Numbered from the stretch's first letter, positions 1 to 8,737 are shown. The stretch: 56,744 bases of DNA from Gammaproteobacteria bacterium (GCA_003134045.1 PLAH01000089.1:1-56744), one strand, 5' to 3'. Notes: generated by a model from the letters alone, not told the origin. Program-made: numbers and translations.

Positions 1-1346
1 ATGCCGCCCAGACAGCCGGTGGAATAAATCCACGAATCGTCGGACGGCGGCGTCATCGGCCCTTCGTAGCGCGCCTTACGGAATTGGATTCGGCACCACA
101 GTGCATCGAACGGCGAGAGTCCCCACATATCTTTCTCGGTGAGGTCCGGACCGGTGAAGGCGGGCATTCCCACGGAAAACGGCTGAGTCTTGGCCGTCCA
201 GTCGCCGCGGCCGGCGCCTTGGGGCGTGGGCCGCTCGGCCACCTCGGAAAGCGGGTGACCGTCCCGCCGGTCGAGCAAAAAAACCTGCCCGGTCTTGGTG
301 GCCTGGATCAGCGCGGGAACGGTTCCTTCAGGCCCGGGCAAATCGACGAGAACCGGCTGCGCGCCGACATCGTAGTCCCAGAGGTCATGGTGCACGGTTT
401 GAAACGACCAGCGAACTTCGCCGGTTGCCGCATCGAGCGCCACCACCGCACTCGAGTATTTCTCGGACTCCGGCGAGCGATGCGCGCCATAGTAATCCGG
501 ATTGCTGTTGCCGGTCGGGACATAGACGAGACCCAGGCCTTCGTCCGCGCTCATCAACGACCAGGCATTGGGGGTGTTGCGGGTATAAATTTCCCCCGCG
601 GCGGGCTCGCCATGTTGGCCGGGGCGGCCAAGGTCCCACGCCCAGGCGAAACGGCCGCTGACGGCGTCATAGGCACGAACCACGCCCGAGGGATTGCCGA
701 CTTCGCCGTTATCCGGCACGCCGCTGCCCACGACGGCAAGCCCGCGCACGATCGCCGGCGGAGACGTGGGGGTGTAGTAGCCACGCTTCACATCGCCGAG
801 CCCCTTGAGCAGGTCCACCGAGCCGTGATCGCCGAAGCTCTCGCACGGCGCGCCGGTTTGCGCATTGATGGCGCGCAGCGTTTCGATCTCGCTCGCCGCC
901 TGCGGTCGTTTGGGGCAGTCCTCGGGATGTCCGGGAGCCGCGTAGTAAGCGAGGCCGCGGCAGACCGTCGAGTTGCTCCAGTCGCGAAGGTGCGCCGCAT
1001 AGGTCCAGCGCACCGCGCCGGATTCCGCGTCTAGCGCGACCACGTCGTTGTGCGGCAGGCAGACGTAGATGAGATCGTCGATCTTGAGCGGCGTCGCCTC
1101 GAACGCGACGTGCTTTCCCGCCGGCCACGGGACCCGATAGCTCCAGGCTTCCTCGAGGTCCGCCACATTGGCGGCGGTGGTTTGCGTGAGCGGCGAGTAG
1201 TGCGACGCCCCGCTGTCGGCGCCGTAGGCGGGCCAATCGGCGCCGCCATCCGCCGCATTCACCGGCGCGCAGTTCAGCGCGGCGGCCGCCAAGAACGCCG
1301 CGACGAGCCACCTGCGCGACGCATCGACTGCTCCGCGTGGTATCAC
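1..1346 (-). CDS. PQQ-dependent dehydrogenase, periplasmic catalytic part (3' end beyond window)
   Basis: Minus-strand gene running off the left edge; about 448 codons are visible. It is the beta-propeller quinoprotein domain of the membrane-bound glucose/quinate dehydrogenase family, which oxidises a sugar or cyclic alcohol in the periplasm and passes electrons to ubiquinone. Visible signs are an N-terminal DWPAYG block, the HHDLWDYD motif that carries the family's catalytic Asp (about 369-395) and the MTPP...WIYS block at the edge, all shared with the paralogue at 6676-8622. I chose the GTG at 1346 because it overlaps the stop of the upstream membrane gene by 4 nt (GTGA), giving translational coupling; a hydrophobic segment follows. 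In E. coli Gcd the two parts are one protein and the residues around the junction align (RRL-VIP), so this is a split gene or a single-base frameshift. The substrate cannot be read from the sequence; quinate/shikimate would suit the neighbouring ring-cleavage genes. Confidence 0.85.
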   Translation of the reverse strand, partial: MIPRGAVDASRRWLVAAFLAAAALNCAPVNAADGGADWPAYGADSGASHYSPLTQTTAANVADLEEAWSYRVPWPAGKHVAFEATPLKIDDLIYVCLPHNDVVALDAESGAVRWTYAAHLRDWSNSTVCRGLAYYAAPGHPEDCPKRPQAASEIETLRAINAQTGAPCESFGDHGSVDLLKGLGDVKRGYYTPTSPPAIVRGLAVVGSGVPDNGEVGNPSGVVRAYDAVSGRFAWAWDLGRPGQHGEPAAGEIYTRNTPNAWSLMSADEGLGLVYVPTGNSNPDYYGAHRSPESEKYSSAVVALDAATGEVRWSFQTVHHDLWDYDVGAQPVLVDLPGPEGTVPALIQATKTGQVFLLDRRDGHPLSEVAERPTPQGAGRGDWTAKTQPFSVGMPAFTGPDLTEKDMWGLSPFDALWCRIQFRKARYEGPMTPPSDDSWIYSTGCLGG

Positions 1347-1678
1347 TGGAGTCCGCGCCGCACGCGCGGAAGCAGAAAATACAATGCGAGAAGAAGCGGT
1401 ACGCCGATGCGCGAGGCCAAAGCCCATCCGTCCATGCCGATTTCCCAGAACGACCAGACGACCGTGTACACGACCGCGAGCAGATAGAGCCACATGCCCC
1501 AGCGGTTGCCGCGCCAAAGCAAAACCGCCGAAGCGATCAGAGCGACGCCCGTCACGAGGTAGTACGTCGATCCTCCGAGCAGGGCCAACTCCACGCCGCC
1601 GCCCGCAAGGGCGATCCCGCACAACAACAATATCGATGCGAATATCCAGGGGGAACCCCTGGCCGGCTTCATAGACAT
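1343..1678 (-). CDS. Membrane-anchor domain of Gcd-type PQQ dehydrogenase, separate ORF
   Basis: A 111-residue membrane protein with four predicted helices (about residues 10-27, 38-55, 60-80 and 91-105). It matches the N-terminal ubiquinone-reacting membrane domain of glucose dehydrogenase, including the WLY...VW..WE.G.D.WAL block and the ending LPRVRRGL. ATG at 1678 has a GGGGGA Shine-Dalgarno 4-5 nt upstream; an alternative ATG lies at 1672. Its TGA overlaps the GTG of the catalytic part. Together the two ORFs equal one normal Gcd of about 800 residues, so the product probably anchors the propeller and hands electrons to quinone. It is expected in one transcript with the SMP-30 gene 93 nt upstream. 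Confidence 0.75.
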   Translation of the reverse strand: MSMKPARGSPWIFASILLLCGIALAGGGVELALLGGSTYYLVTGVALIASAVLLWRGNRWGMWLYLLAVVYTVVWSFWEIGMDGWALASRIGVPLLLALYFLLPRVRRGLQ

Positions 1679-1771
1679 ACATTCCCCCGGCTGACCTTAC
1701 AAGAATCCATCACCGTAACCGCGCACTCCGCGGCGCGCGGCCGCGCCATGCCATCGCGTACTCGATCGACC

Positions 1772-2962
1772 CTACGAGGCGGGCCCTTGGAGAATTCCCG
1801 CCACTTTCAATCTGATCTTATACACGGCATCGCACGCCGCGATGTACAAGGTTCTGGCGTCGGTATCGCCGAAAGCCACGTTCGTCGAGCAGATCTGCTT
1901 TTTGGGCTCGGCATTCAGAACGGGCAGGTTGATCGATCCGAGGAACTTGCCTTGCGGCGACATGACTCTGACCAGTCCGGGTCCGGCGCCGCCCGTCGAA
2001 TAGATATCCCCGCGGCTGTCGGCCCGCATTCCGTCGCCGATGCCCACGCCTTCCGTGAACAGCGTCGAGTCGCCCAGGGTGCCGTCGGGCTTGACGGTGT
2101 AACGGAACATCTTTTGTCCCGCGGAGAGATATAGGTACTTCTCATCGGGCGACAATGTGATGCCGTTGGGGATGCCGCCCAACTGCTTGTCGGAGAGAAC
2201 GAGTTTGGTCGTTCCATCCCTGATCAAGAAGATGCCATTGTCCAATTCCTTGAGCGGACTCTTCCCCGCTCCGCGCAGGCCAAAATCGTTGTCCGTCAGG
2301 TAAATGCCGCCATCGTGCCTGATGGTGATGTCATTGGGGCCGCTGAAGCGCTTGCCGTCGACACCGGTCGATAGAATCGTGTGGGTGCCGTCCTTTTCCA
2401 GCCGCATCACCCGGCGATCGTCGTCCGCGCACCACACGATGCGTCCCTGCGGATCCACCCCGGAGCACGAAGGACCGATCAGCAGCACGTGCGATCGTCC
2501 CGCCCGTGTCTGCGCACCGACCGTATCGGGATCGTTGCCGGTGTAGCCGGCTTTTTCCATGAACACCGACACGGTGTTGTCGGGCGCGATCTTGTACAGC
2601 ACATTGTCGAGCAACCCGCCGACCAGGAGAAAGCCGCTGCCCTTGCCGTCGCGTACCCAGGTCGTGCCTTCGTTCAGTCCGAAGCCTGTGGCGACGAGTT
2701 CCGCCTTGGCATCCGCTGCGATCAATGCATCGATTTGCGGATCGGCCCGGGTAATGCTGAACGGTTTGGCCGCGGGCGCCGGCCCATCGCCCCGCATCGA
2801 CAGAGTTGCCGGTGCGGCGGGCGTTTCGGCGGGAGCGGCAAGAGCCGGCACCGTTCCGCACGCAAGGCAGATGGAGAAGCAAACTGCCGCTTTGAAAATG
2901 ACGCCGCCGCGGGCCCGCGGTAGCAGACTCCCGCAGTTTGGCGCTCGAGTGCGAACGTCCAT
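1772..2962 (-). CDS. SMP-30/gluconolactonase family protein, exported
   Basis: A 396-residue protein with an N-terminal export signal (hydrophobic core around residues 22-42) followed by an SMP-30/LRE-like beta-propeller. Typical blocks are EGTTWVRDG, the metal-site GPNDITIRHDGGIYLTDNDFG and GIPNGITLSPDEKYLYLS. Family members hydrolyse lactones made by sugar or alcohol dehydrogenases. Its position just upstream of a PQQ dehydrogenase therefore suggests that it opens the lactone product in the periplasm; this is inferred from context. I prefer ATG 2962, with AGGGAG upstream, to the ATG ten codons earlier. Operator-like site A lies only 29 nt before the start, so repression by promoter occlusion is plausible. 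Confidence 0.85.
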   Translation of the reverse strand: MDVRTRAPNCGSLLPRARGGVIFKAAVCFSICLACGTVPALAAPAETPAAPATLSMRGDGPAPAAKPFSITRADPQIDALIAADAKAELVATGFGLNEGTTWVRDGKGSGFLLVGGLLDNVLYKIAPDNTVSVFMEKAGYTGNDPDTVGAQTRAGRSHVLLIGPSCSGVDPQGRIVWCADDDRRVMRLEKDGTHTILSTGVDGKRFSGPNDITIRHDGGIYLTDNDFGLRGAGKSPLKELDNGIFLIRDGTTKLVLSDKQLGGIPNGITLSPDEKYLYLSAGQKMFRYTVKPDGTLGDSTLFTEGVGIGDGMRADSRGDIYSTGGAGPGLVRVMSPQGKFLGSINLPVLNAEPKKQICSTNVAFGDTDARTLYIAACDAVYKIRLKVAGILQGPAS

Positions 2963-2990
2963 GACCAACTCCCTGCTTCGTTTTGAATGC

Positions 2991-3018
2991 AACTATATTA
3001 AATAAATGCAATATAATG
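2991..3018. promoter_or_regulatory. Operator-like A+T palindrome, site A
   Basis: A 28-nt A+T-rich element in GC-rich DNA, beginning AACTATATT and ending AATATAATG. It is identical to site C (8738) at 21 of the first 27 positions and related to sites B (4111) and D (14815). It sits immediately upstream of the SMP-30 gene. It may also overlap a -10 element. Probably the binding site of a dimeric repressor or activator not encoded in the window. Confidence 0.6.
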
Positions 3019-3126
3019 TCAATCGGCCGAGGACTTAGGCGCGCGCTCGAAAGCGTGCGGCGGCGCTCGGTCGGGGAAGATATGCCGCAAAAGTCGGTTT
3101 GACGGACGATCGCGCGGCCGCCGGCT

Positions 3127-4005
3127 TCAGTCCGAGCGGGTGCCTCGCCACGCCAACATTGCTCTCGAGCTATCGTCGCCGGCGCCCAGTGCGTCGCGCG
3201 CTTGCGCCCAGCGCCGGCTGGCGAGTTCGATATGCGGCGCGTCGAATCCCAACTCCTTGCAGAGTTCGGCTGCGATGGCGGCGTCCTTGGCGAGCAAGCC
3301 CAGGGCGAACCCGGTGTTGAATTTCTTCGTGAGCACGAAGTTCTTCATGACGACGCTCGACGAAAACGATTGTCCCGTCGATGTATTGACGATATCGACG
3401 ATCATTTCCGGTTCGATTCCATAACGTTCGGCCGCGAGGAGGGCCTCGGCAAGCAACGCATAGTTCGCAGCCCCAACCACATTGTTGAGCGCCTTTGCGG
3501 CGTGCCCCGATCCCAAGCCGCCGACCTCGAAGAAAGTCGTGCCCATGCAGCTGAGAACCGGTTTGGCCCTGGCCAGCGCGGCGGCATCGTTGCTCCCGAT
3601 CATGATCGTCAACGTCCCGGTGATCGCTCTGGCGACGCCGCCCGACACGGGCGCATCGATCAAGGCGATACCACGCAGCGCGAGGGCCGCTCCAGTATCG
3701 CGCGTGATCATGGGCTGGCTCGAACTCATATCGATCACTATGGTGCCGGGCTTTGCGGCGGACGCAATTCCGTCGTTTCCCAGGGCCACGGTGCGCACGA
3801 CCTTACCGTCAGGCAGCATGGTGACGATAATCTCCGCCGCGGCGGCCTCGCGCAGAGTTGCCAACGGCGCCGCACCGATCTCGGCGGCCACTGCGGCAGC
3901 GACGGAGAGATCGGCATCGAACAGAAACACCTCATGTCCGCCCTTGACCACGTTGGCGGCCATGGGTTTGCCCATATTGCCGACGCCGATAAAAGCTACT
4001 TTCAC
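3127..4005 (-). CDS. NAD(P)-binding beta-hydroxyacid dehydrogenase (3-hydroxyisobutyrate/tartronate semialdehyde type)
   Basis: A 292-residue member of the beta-hydroxyacid dehydrogenase family. The N-terminal Rossmann motif is GVGNMG (residues 7-12), the substrate-binding signature is DAPVSGG (117-123) and the catalytic Lys is K171 in HAAKALNN. Such enzymes interconvert a 3-hydroxy acid and its semialdehyde with NAD(P)H. The GTG start at 4005 has AGGA about 8 nt upstream. It faces the divergent transporter gene, and operator-like site B lies between the two, so it is probably part of the cluster's regulon. It could act on a C3-C4 fragment from ring cleavage, but its substrate is unknown. A distant paralogue is at 40290-41183. 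Confidence 0.85.
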   Translation of the reverse strand: MKVAFIGVGNMGKPMAANVVKGGHEVFLFDADLSVAAAVAAEIGAAPLATLREAAAAEIIVTMLPDGKVVRTVALGNDGIASAAKPGTIVIDMSSSQPMITRDTGAALALRGIALIDAPVSGGVARAITGTLTIMIGSNDAAALARAKPVLSCMGTTFFEVGGLGSGHAAKALNNVVGAANYALLAEALLAAERYGIEPEMIVDIVNTSTGQSFSSSVVMKNFVLTKKFNTGFALGLLAKDAAIAAELCKELGFDAPHIELASRRWAQARDALGAGDDSSRAMLAWRGTRSD

Positions 4006-4110
4006 AATTTGTATCCTATGGATGGACGGATGTCGGAGCGAACGACCTCAAGTTTCAGGCGTCATTCGGCGTAGATCGGGAACAATCCAACTCTCGAGTA
4101 CAATTTATAC

Positions 4111-4138
4111 AACTATGGTGAATGTATGGAATATAGTT
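4111..4138. promoter_or_regulatory. Operator-like palindrome, site B, with an extra half-site
   Basis: The most symmetric of the four related sites: AACTAT at one end and ATAGTT at the other, with TGAATGTAT inside, 28 nt in all. A further CAACTATA half-site lies at about 4153. It lies between the dehydrogenase (start 4005, minus) and the transporter (start 4232, plus) and could control both promoters. Confidence 0.6.
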
Positions 4139-4231
4139 GCGCTTAGTTCCACAACTATAATTGCGCGCAGCAGAGCCGTCAATTTCCTGCCGTGTGCATG
4201 CGCAGCGGCAGTCTAATCGGAGATATGTTAT

Positions 4232-5575
4232 TTGAGCAGGCCGGTGGTTTCTTCATCCAATGCCGGCCGAGAGGCGCCATTGGATCCTCGTGAAGTGATT
4301 GCGGCGCTGCCGTTGACGATGTTCCAACTGCGGATCATCGCCGTGCTCTTCGGTCTGAATGCGTTGGACGGTTTCGACGTGCTCGCCATCGCGTTCGCCG
4401 CGCCCGGCATCACCCATGACTGGGCGATCAGCCCCGCGGCCTTGGGGTTCGTCATTTCGCTCGGCCTCTTCGGCAACGGTTTCGGAGCGCTGGTCGTTGC
4501 GCCGTTCGCCGACAAGATCGGCCGGCGCCCCATGATATTTTGCAGTCTGGCAGCGATGACGTGCGGGATGCTGATATGCGCGTTCGCCACGGGTCTGGGC
4601 ACCTTATCGGCGGGTCGCCTGCTGACCGGCATCGGCGTCGGCGCGCTCGTGCCCTGCATCAGCGCGCTGTCCGCCGAATATGCGAACCGGCGCTACCGGG
4701 ATCTCGCCGTCATGGTGATGGCCGTGGGATTCCCGGTCGGCGGACTCGTGGGAGGCGGGGCCTCGGCATTGCTGCTGCAGCATTTCAACTGGAATGCCAT
4801 CTTCGTTGCCGGCAGCGTCGCGACCGGCGTCATGATGCTCGCGCCCCTGGTGTTCGTGCCGGAATCGATTGAACATTTGATTTCCAGGCCCTCCTCACGA
4901 TCCCTCGAGCGTGTAAACGACATCCTGCGGCGGCTGCATCAGCCGCCGTTGCCCTCCCTGCCCGCGGTGGGACCGGAGACCGCGCGCCGTGCGGGTCTGG
5001 ACATTTTCATGCGGCCGGCCCTGCTCATTCTGGCCCTCATCATCACGTTGATCTATGGCCTGCACAATGCGACCTTGTACTACGCGTTGAATTGGATTCC
5101 AAAGATCGTCGTCGATCTCGGCCTGTCGCAATCGCAGGCCGCATCGGTTGCCGCCTGGTGCAGCGGCGGCGGCATCGTCGGTGCGTTGGCGATCGCCGCG
5201 CTCTCGGCTCGATTCAATACTGCAGGGTTGACCGTCGTGCTTCTGTTAGGGACGGGGGGGCTGCTGTGCGCATTTGCGAGGACTGCCGGCGACATGGCGC
5301 TACTCGTCGCCGCTTCGAGCGCGCTCGGCGCCTTTCTGTATGGCGCGCAAGCCAGTCTGTATGCGCTGATGACGAAATCGTTTCCGGTCCACGTTCGAGC
5401 CACCGGCGTCGGTTTCGTGACCGGTTTCGGGCGACTGGGCGGGGTGATTTCGCCTCTCGCCTCCGGACATTTGCTGGGCCTGGGCCTGCATTACGCGCAG
5501 GTCTCGACGGTGATGGCGCTGGGCTCCTTGCTGGGCGGCGGCATCTTGCTTCTCCACAACGTCCTCAAACGCTAG
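4232..5575 (+). CDS. MFS transporter, aromatic acid:H+ symporter (AAHS) family
   Basis: A 447-residue, 12-helix major facilitator. The first helix contains the AAHS-type LDGFDVLAIAFAAP block with the conserved Asp residues, the loop between helices 2 and 3 has the MFS motif ADKIGRRP, and the second half has the usual RATGVGFVTGFGRLGG block. Relatives (PcaK, BenK, VanK types) import aromatic acids such as protocatechuate, benzoate or vanillate by proton symport at the inner membrane. The TTG start at 4232 is chosen because GGAGAT lies 7 nt upstream and no in-frame ATG fits. It is divergent from the dehydrogenase at 3127 across operator-like site B. It is the clearest hint that the cluster takes up an aromatic acid. 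Confidence 0.9.
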   Translation: MSRPVVSSSNAGREAPLDPREVIAALPLTMFQLRIIAVLFGLNALDGFDVLAIAFAAPGITHDWAISPAALGFVISLGLFGNGFGALVVAPFADKIGRRPMIFCSLAAMTCGMLICAFATGLGTLSAGRLLTGIGVGALVPCISALSAEYANRRYRDLAVMVMAVGFPVGGLVGGGASALLLQHFNWNAIFVAGSVATGVMMLAPLVFVPESIEHLISRPSSRSLERVNDILRRLHQPPLPSLPAVGPETARRAGLDIFMRPALLILALIITLIYGLHNATLYYALNWIPKIVVDLGLSQSQAASVAAWCSGGGIVGALAIAALSARFNTAGLTVVLLLGTGGLLCAFARTAGDMALLVAASSALGAFLYGAQASLYALMTKSFPVHVRATGVGFVTGFGRLGGVISPLASGHLLGLGLHYAQVSTVMALGSLLGGGILLLHNVLKR

Positions 5576-5600
5576 TATCTGGGTACCGCGACGTTGCCCG

Positions 5601-5644
5601 GTTATGGGCCCGATTATGGGCCCGATTATGCGCCCGATTATGCG
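5601..5644. repeat. 12-bp tandem repeat, about 3.7 copies
   Basis: The unit ATTATGGGCCCG (variant ATTATGCGCCCG) is repeated head to tail in the gap between the convergent ends of the transporter and the TfdA-like gene. It contains GGGCCC and looks like replication slippage. I see no coding function and no U-run terminator. Confidence 0.85.
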
Positions 5645-5724
5645 ATACAGCGTCGACCCGCCATGGTTCGAACCGGTCAGAATCACTGTACCGAGGTAAT
5701 AGTCTGAGTATCCGTGACGTGGGC

Positions 5725-6603
5725 TCAGCTCAGCGGCTGCGAAGCGACCGGGTCGTATACCGTCGTGCGTCGCATGTCGCGCCGATGAACCGTGTCCTCG
5801 AACGGGGTTGCGCGATGCATGGTGCAGCGATTGTCCCAGATGACCAGATCGCCGGGATCCTGCCACTTCAGGCGATAAACGAACTGCGGCCGGGTGGCCA
5901 ACTCGATGAGCTTGGTGATGAGCGCAAGTCCCTCATCGGCGGGACGTCCGACGATGTGCGAGGCATGGGCCGCGATGTATAACGACTTGCGCCGCGACCC
6001 GGGGTGTATCTGGACGAGCTTGTGACGCGCCGGCGGCTTCGCCTCGCGCTCCGCCTGGGTGGGCTCCGGATAGCCCGCGAGCATCCTCGAATGCCACAGC
6101 CAATGCTCGGCGACCAAATCCTCGATATCCGATTGGAGGGCCGCCGGCAGGGATTCATACGCGGCATACATATCGGCGAACTCCGTATCGCCGCCGGCCG
6201 GTGGAATTTCGTGCGCCAGCAACAGCGAGTACGCCGCGCGATGTTCGTTGAAGGACGAATCGGTGTGCCACAACGCATTGCCGAGGTTGTATAGCCGCCG
6301 CCGGCCATCCTGAATCAGGCTTCCCTGGGCGTCCAGATTGCCCGCATCGAACAGTTCGGGATGATCGAATCGCGGGATCCGCTTGGCGCCCAGGCTAGGC
6401 GCATGTTCCAGCACGCCCAGCTGTCGGCTGAAGGCGACATGGGAACTGTCCGTCAGACCCGTGCGGCGAAATACGCAGACGGAATAGGCGTCCATCGCCG
6501 CGACGATCTCCGAAACGGTGTGCTGCTCGAGCGGGCGCACAAAGTCGACGCCGGCGATTTCAGCTACGAAGGTGGGATGCAAAGGACGGATGGTCAGAGC
6601 CAT
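5725..6603 (-). CDS. TfdA/TauD-type 2-oxoglutarate and Fe(II)-dependent dioxygenase
   Basis: A 292-residue non-heme iron dioxygenase. The iron ligands fall where they do in TfdA: H113-x-D115 in LWHTDSS and the distal His near 263 in TMHRA. T140 and the Arg pair near 278 fit the 2-oxoglutarate anchors. TfdA-type enzymes hydroxylate a carbon next to an ether oxygen and so cleave aryloxyalkanoates to a phenol and glyoxylate; TauD-type enzymes act on taurine. The length and motif spacing favour TfdA. ATG 6603 is chosen over the upstream in-frame codons at 6660 because the family starts here. It lies 72 nt downstream of the second PQQ dehydrogenase on the same strand. Etherolytic removal of an aromatic side chain is a plausible role, but this is inference. 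Confidence 0.85.
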   Translation of the reverse strand: MALTIRPLHPTFVAEIAGVDFVRPLEQHTVSEIVAAMDAYSVCVFRRTGLTDSSHVAFSRQLGVLEHAPSLGAKRIPRFDHPELFDAGNLDAQGSLIQDGRRRLYNLGNALWHTDSSFNEHRAAYSLLLAHEIPPAGGDTEFADMYAAYESLPAALQSDIEDLVAEHWLWHSRMLAGYPEPTQAEREAKPPARHKLVQIHPGSRRKSLYIAAHASHIVGRPADEGLALITKLIELATRPQFVYRLKWQDPGDLVIWDNRCTMHRATPFEDTVHRRDMRRTTVYDPVASQPLS

Positions 6604-6675
6604 GGTGTCATCTCGAATGAGGGCGATCGAGCGCCCATATGATATCGCCGAGGGCCGCAAGCCGCCATAGAGCGT

Positions 6676-8622
6676 TCATCGACCGGGAGCCGGCAGCGCG
6701 TAGGCTTGGAGGTACAACCCCTCGTTCGGCCCAAAATGGCTGTTGCCGCCGACCGCGACGACGACGAACTGGCGGCCACTGCTGGGTGACTGGTATGTCA
6801 TGGGCGTCGCAAAAGCGGCCGCGGACAACTCTGTACTCCATAACTGCCGGCCTGTGGTGATATCGAGCGCGCGCAAGTATTGATCGAGGGCGGCCCCGAC
6901 GAAAATCAGCCCGCTCTTGGTCACCAGATTGCCCCCCATAGTGACGGCACCCATCGGAATGGGGAAGGGAATGCGCACGTGAAGTGCGAGCGGACCGGCG
7001 TGCCGGGCCGTGCCGAACGGGTGGGACCAGAGGAGGGTGCGGGTGCGAAGATCGATGGCGCTGATCATTCCGTAGGGAGGGCGTTGGCAGGGCATGCCCA
7101 GCGCCGAGTGAAAGTAATCGGTTATCACGCCGAAGTAGGGAGAACCGGATTGGGGCGTAATGCCGCGCCGGGCGGCAGCGCTCATGTCCTTCGCTTCGTC
7201 GTTCGTCACGAATCGATCGTAGTTGGCCATGCGCATCGAGACGGCGACCAAGACCTGGCGTTCTTCGTCCACCGAAACGCTGCCCCAGTCGTTGCCCCCC
7301 ATCCATCCGGGGCTGTAGATCCACGCCCGCCCGGGCGTCGGCGGCGTCATGGGGCCGTCGTAGCGGGCCTTGCGAAATTGGATGCGGCACCATAATTGGT
7401 CCAGGGGTGTAATGCCCCACATATCCGCTTCGGTCAGATCCGGACCTGCGAGCGAGGGCATTTCCACGGAGAAGGGTTGCGTAGCTGCCGTCCTATCGCC
7501 GGGGGCACCGCCCTGCGGCGCCGGCTTCTCGACCACTTTCGTCAACGTGCTGCCGTCCCTGCGGTCGAGCACGAAGATCTCGCCCCGCTTGGTGGCTTGG
7601 ATCAACGCGGGAGTGGATGTTCCTTGGACTTTCCAATCGATCAGTACGGGTTGGGAGGCCACATCGTAATCCCACAGATCGTGGTGGACGGTCTGAAACG
7701 ACCAGCGGACCGCGCCTGAGATGGCGTCGAGCGCAACGACGGAGCTCGAATATCTCTCGGACTCGGGTGTGCGATGCGCACCGAAATAATCGGGGTTGCT
7801 GTTTCCCGTCGGGACGAATACGAGCCCGGCCGCTTCATCGGCGCTGAAAGGTGCCCAGCCGTTCGGCGTGTTGCGCGAGTAAGCTCCATCGGCCGGCGAA
7901 GCAGGGACGCTGGGACGATCCAAATCCCAGGCCCAGGCCAGCTTTCCCGTGATCGCATCGAAGGCGCGAATGACGCCGGAAGGATTGTCGGCCTGGCCGT
8001 TGTCCAATACGGACCCGCCGATCACGATCACGTTGCGCACGATCGTCGGCGCCGATGTGACGCTGTACACGCCGGGTTTTACCGGGCCCATGCCGGCCAG
8101 CAGGTCGACGATGCCATGAACGCCGAACCCTTCACATGGCCTGCCGTCCTTGGCCCCGACGGCGATCAGGCGGGCATCGACGGTTGCGGTCACGATGCGT
8201 TCCTGGCAGTCGGTCTGCGCTGCGGCCGCGCGGTAATAGGCAACGCCGCGGCACGCACGGAAGCTTCCCCACTTGCGCAAATTCGACTGAAATTTCCAGC
8301 GCAGCTGCCCGGTCTCGGCGTCGAGCGCGACCAACGAGTTGTTCGGCGCGCAAAAATACACGGTATCGCCAAGCATCAACGGCGTCGCTTCGAATGCGAC
8401 ATAAGGTTTTGCCGCAGGGTCGGGCTCAACATCCAGCTCGTAGGTCCAAGCCGGCTTCAACTGCGACACGTTTTCCGGCGTTATCTGGGCGACGGCGGAA
8501 TACCGGGTTCCGCCTGCCGTGCCGCCAAAATTCGGCCATTCGCCCTCAGTGGACTGCGCGCAAACAGCGATTGCCGCCACCATGCCGAGCAACCCAGCAA
8601 GCAGGCGTTTGGTCGAGTGCAT
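6676..8622 (-). CDS. PQQ-dependent dehydrogenase, secreted, no membrane domain
   Basis: A 648-residue quinoprotein beginning with a signal peptide (MHSTKRLLAGLLG...) and lacking the four-helix membrane part found with its paralogue at 1-1678. It has the N-terminal EWPNFGGTAGGTRYS block, the TVHHDLWDYDVASQP motif with the catalytic Asp, and C-terminal propeller repeats. The reaction is PQQ-linked oxidation of an alcohol, polyol or sugar in the periplasm. ATG 8622 has GGGGGA 7 nt upstream, which settles the start. Operator-like site C lies about 115 nt upstream. Without a membrane anchor it needs a separate electron acceptor. Substrate unknown. Confidence 0.88.
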   Translation of the reverse strand: MHSTKRLLAGLLGMVAAIAVCAQSTEGEWPNFGGTAGGTRYSAVAQITPENVSQLKPAWTYELDVEPDPAAKPYVAFEATPLMLGDTVYFCAPNNSLVALDAETGQLRWKFQSNLRKWGSFRACRGVAYYRAAAAQTDCQERIVTATVDARLIAVGAKDGRPCEGFGVHGIVDLLAGMGPVKPGVYSVTSAPTIVRNVIVIGGSVLDNGQADNPSGVIRAFDAITGKLAWAWDLDRPSVPASPADGAYSRNTPNGWAPFSADEAAGLVFVPTGNSNPDYFGAHRTPESERYSSSVVALDAISGAVRWSFQTVHHDLWDYDVASQPVLIDWKVQGTSTPALIQATKRGEIFVLDRRDGSTLTKVVEKPAPQGGAPGDRTAATQPFSVEMPSLAGPDLTEADMWGITPLDQLWCRIQFRKARYDGPMTPPTPGRAWIYSPGWMGGNDWGSVSVDEERQVLVAVSMRMANYDRFVTNDEAKDMSAAARRGITPQSGSPYFGVITDYFHSALGMPCQRPPYGMISAIDLRTRTLLWSHPFGTARHAGPLALHVRIPFPIPMGAVTMGGNLVTKSGLIFVGAALDQYLRALDITTGRQLWSTELSAAAFATPMTYQSPSSGRQFVVVAVGGNSHFGPNEGLYLQAYALPAPGR

Positions 8623-8737
8623 TGTTATTTCCCCCGTTTGCAACCCTGCGGTCAACCGCGGCAAGTCGCCCCGCCTCGATCGCGTACCTTGGATCATTTT
8701 CCAGCCAGGAGGGCTCGGCGACACCTCGCCCTATTAC

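Noticed and set aside
84..1034. Long plus-strand open frame of 316 codons over the first PQQ gene
   Set aside because: Its peptide is Arg/Gly/His-rich without any family resemblance and lies exactly antisense to conserved PQQ-propeller codons; a shadow of GC-rich coding DNA.
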